From Bradyrhizobium diazoefficiens USDA 110 (GTDB lineage Bacteria; Pseudomonadota; Alphaproteobacteria; Rhizobiales; Xanthobacteraceae): a stretch of 64,000 bases of DNA. The stretch lies in the NCBI RefSeq assembly GCF_000011365.1, contig NC_004463.1, positions 8,666,001-8,730,000 of the forward strand, read 5' to 3'. The translations under genes and the position numbers were made by a program. This document shows, piece by piece, positions 62,686 through 64,000 of this stretch. The first letter of the stretch is position 1. Each line of letters starts with the position of its first letter. The notes under the pieces were generated by a model. That model was not told the origin of the DNA. It did not search any database and was given only the letters and a program-made list of their open reading frames with translations.

Positions 62686-64000
62686 TCGCCGCCCTCGAGC
62701 CTGATCTGGTGCGCACGATATCCGTCGGGGAAGCTCACGAAATAGTCCTTGTCGAGCTCGAGGCCGCCGTTGCCGCCGACATTGGCCATGACTTCCACGC
62801 CCGGAACCCCGTCGGGATAGAACTGATCGTCCCAGGTGGAATAGAGCGAATTGGTCCAGTACACGCGCCTGCCGTCGCGGCTGATCTCGACCATCTGCGG
62901 ACCGGCAGCAAATGCCTTGCCGTTCGGATGGGGGGTGCGGCGCGCGATGCCGCCGATGTGGACCGAGCCCGCAAGCTTCGGCTTTCGCGGATCACTCACA
63001 TCGTACTGGCGCATTTCACCCGTGCCCCAGCACGAGACATAGAGGAACCGGTCATCCATCGACAGGTCGATGTCGGTCACCAGCGGCGGCACGGCGCCAA
63101 ATCCCTGCAGCAGCGGCGGGAGCTTCTCCTTTGGCGCAGGTTCGGGAGGGATCGTCGCCGTCTTCTCGGCATGGAATTTTCCGCCTTCGCGCCACCAGGT
63201 CCAGATCGATGCTTCGAGGTTCGTGGTGTCGACCACGACGCCAACGAAGCCGTATTCGCGAACCGGATCGTGCGCGGGCCGCACCTCCAGCGCCATCTGA
63301 TGATTGGCGCCGAGGTCGATGGTCTGGACGTTGCGACGGGCGCGAAGGTCCCAGAAGTGGAGACGATGGCCATATTTGTTCGACAGCAGATCTTCCGGAA
63401 CGATCCCGTTCTCGAACTGCGGCGGCAATGCCCATTCGCTCGTCACCATGTAGTCGCGCGGCAGATTCCACCAGAAGTCATAATGCAGCGTCTGCGGGCC
63501 ACGGTCGATCTCCCATCGTCCAAGGACCTCGAACGTCTCGCAATCCATGATGAAGACGCCCGGAGGTCCGTTGGTGCCGTCCTTGCCGCCGCCGCCCAGC
63601 GTGCTGACATAGATGCCGTCCGGCCCGCAATGGATGGTGTGCGGGCGCGAGTAGCCGGTCTTCTTGAAGACTTCCTCCGGTTCGATGATCTTGTGGATCT
63701 TGGCTTTGGTCGGATCGGGCTTGGTATCGATGATGTAGATCCGCGACGAGCGCAGCCCGGGGATGATGAGATAGCGCCGCTCGATGAAGGCGTGTCCGGC
63801 GAGCGGCGACAAGGCGGAAGAGCAGGCATTCCAGCCGAAGTGATGAAACTCGTCGCCTTTGTTGGGCATCGTCACGGTGTGGACGATCTGGCCATAGGTC
63901 GGCGATCCCGGCTTGACGTCGATGACCGCAAGAGCATCCGGCTTTGAGAAATCCGGACTGAGCAGCAACGTATAGGCAAAGTTCTCCGCAGGTGCTTCCA
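62649..64000 (-). CDS. Selenium-binding protein/methanethiol oxidase family, 5' end beyond the window
   Basis: At least 450 residues of a seven-bladed beta-propeller protein of the SBP56 family. Segments seen include KGDEFHHFGWNACSS, GYSRPHTIHCGPDGIYVSTL, HYDFWWNLPRDYMVTSEWAL and ITDIDLSMDDRFLYVSCWGT-like sequence (VTDIDLSMDDRFLYVSCWG). The frame continues to the window edge as ...EAPAENFAYT, matching the family's N-terminal region, so only a few dozen residues are missing. Family members oxidise methanethiol to formaldehyde, hydrogen sulfide and peroxide, or bind selenium. The 3' end overlaps the membrane-protein gene by 37 bases. Confidence 0.88.
   Translation of the reverse strand, partial: EAPAENFAYTLLLSPDFSKPDALAVIDVKPGSPTYGQIVHTVTMPNKGDEFHHFGWNACSSALSPLAGHAFIERRYLIIPGLRSSRIYIIDTKPDPTKAKIHKIIEPEEVFKKTGYSRPHTIHCGPDGIYVSTLGGGGKDGTNGPPGVFIMDCETFEVLGRWEIDRGPQTLHYDFWWNLPRDYMVTSEWALPPQFENGIVPEDLLSNKYGHRLHFWDLRARRNVQTIDLGANHQMALEVRPAHDPVREYGFVGVVVDTTNLEASIWTWWREGGKFHAEKTATIPPEPAPKEKLPPLLQGFGAVPPLVTDIDLSMDDRFLYVSCWGTGEMRQYDVSDPRKPKLAGSVHIGGIARRTPHPNGKAFAAGPQMVEISRDGRRVYWTNSLYSTWDDQFYPDGVPGVEVMANVGGNGGLELDKDYFVSFPDGYRAHQIRLEGGDCSTDSFCYPSV

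Noticed and set aside
1..64000. CRISPR arrays, tRNA or rRNA genes
   Set aside because: No regularly spaced short direct repeats with unique spacers and no recognisable tRNA or rRNA signature were seen on either strand; the repeats present are palindromic intergenic elements.

Overview
The window looks like the chromosome of a Bradyrhizobium-type alphaproteobacterium. This is inferred from the very high GC content, long antisense open frames caused by codon bias, dense ABC-transporter operons, many gene families typical of rhizobia, and several families of long intergenic inverted repeats. It holds about 48 protein genes, one complete insertion sequence, no recognisable tRNA, rRNA or CRISPR, and a last gene that runs off the right edge.

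Layout. 0-2.5 kb: a LysR regulator and an MHS-type MFS transporter. 2.6-5.2 kb (minus): two paralogous amidohydrolases and a Rieske ferredoxin, the last two translationally coupled. 5.3-8.7 kb: stand-alone CinA domain, DUF1488 protein, TPR protein, AMP nucleosidase. 8.7-11.9 kb (minus): type I secretion adaptor and ABC exporter. 12-22 kb: a small GlsB/YeaQ membrane protein, then a peptide-type ABC transporter operon (SBP, two permeases, two ATPases) that contains an amidase with an AtzG-like small partner. A second, paralogous SBP is transcribed divergently. 22-35.5 kb: a CHASE2 adenylate cyclase, a 2775-residue FecR/VCBS/beta-solenoid secreted protein, a LapG-like transglutaminase-type protease and an LprI-type protein. 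35.6-42.5 kb (minus): a complete Liv-type transporter with a long-chain acyl-CoA synthetase. 42.6-45 kb: an ABC-2 exporter. 45-48.4 kb: MBL-fold protein, small hypothetical protein, amidohydrolase, cupin. 48.6-50.7 kb: a conserved gene whose 3' end has been cut by an IS5-family element. 50.7-55.6 kb: M29 aminopeptidase, a fumarase/aspartase-superfamily lyase, and a winged-helix/TPR regulator. 55.6-62 kb: a phosphonate locus (phnCDEE one way, hexapeptide transferase-phnM-DUF1045 the other) around an intergenic region with Pho boxes for both directions. 62-64 kb: a membrane protein and a selenium-binding/methanethiol-oxidase family gene, cut by the window edge.

Most notable points: (1) a giant type I secretion candidate faces a LapG-like protease and precedes a cyclase gene, with a type I exporter 13 kb away. 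Together they resemble a protease-regulated surface adhesin system, although no LapD-type receptor is present. (2) An AtzE/AtzG-like hydrolase is built into a peptide-transport operon by 4-base overlaps. (3) A bidirectional PhoB control region drives the phn genes, while the C-P lyase core is absent from the window. (4) The IS insertion can be undone on paper to restore an intact reading frame.
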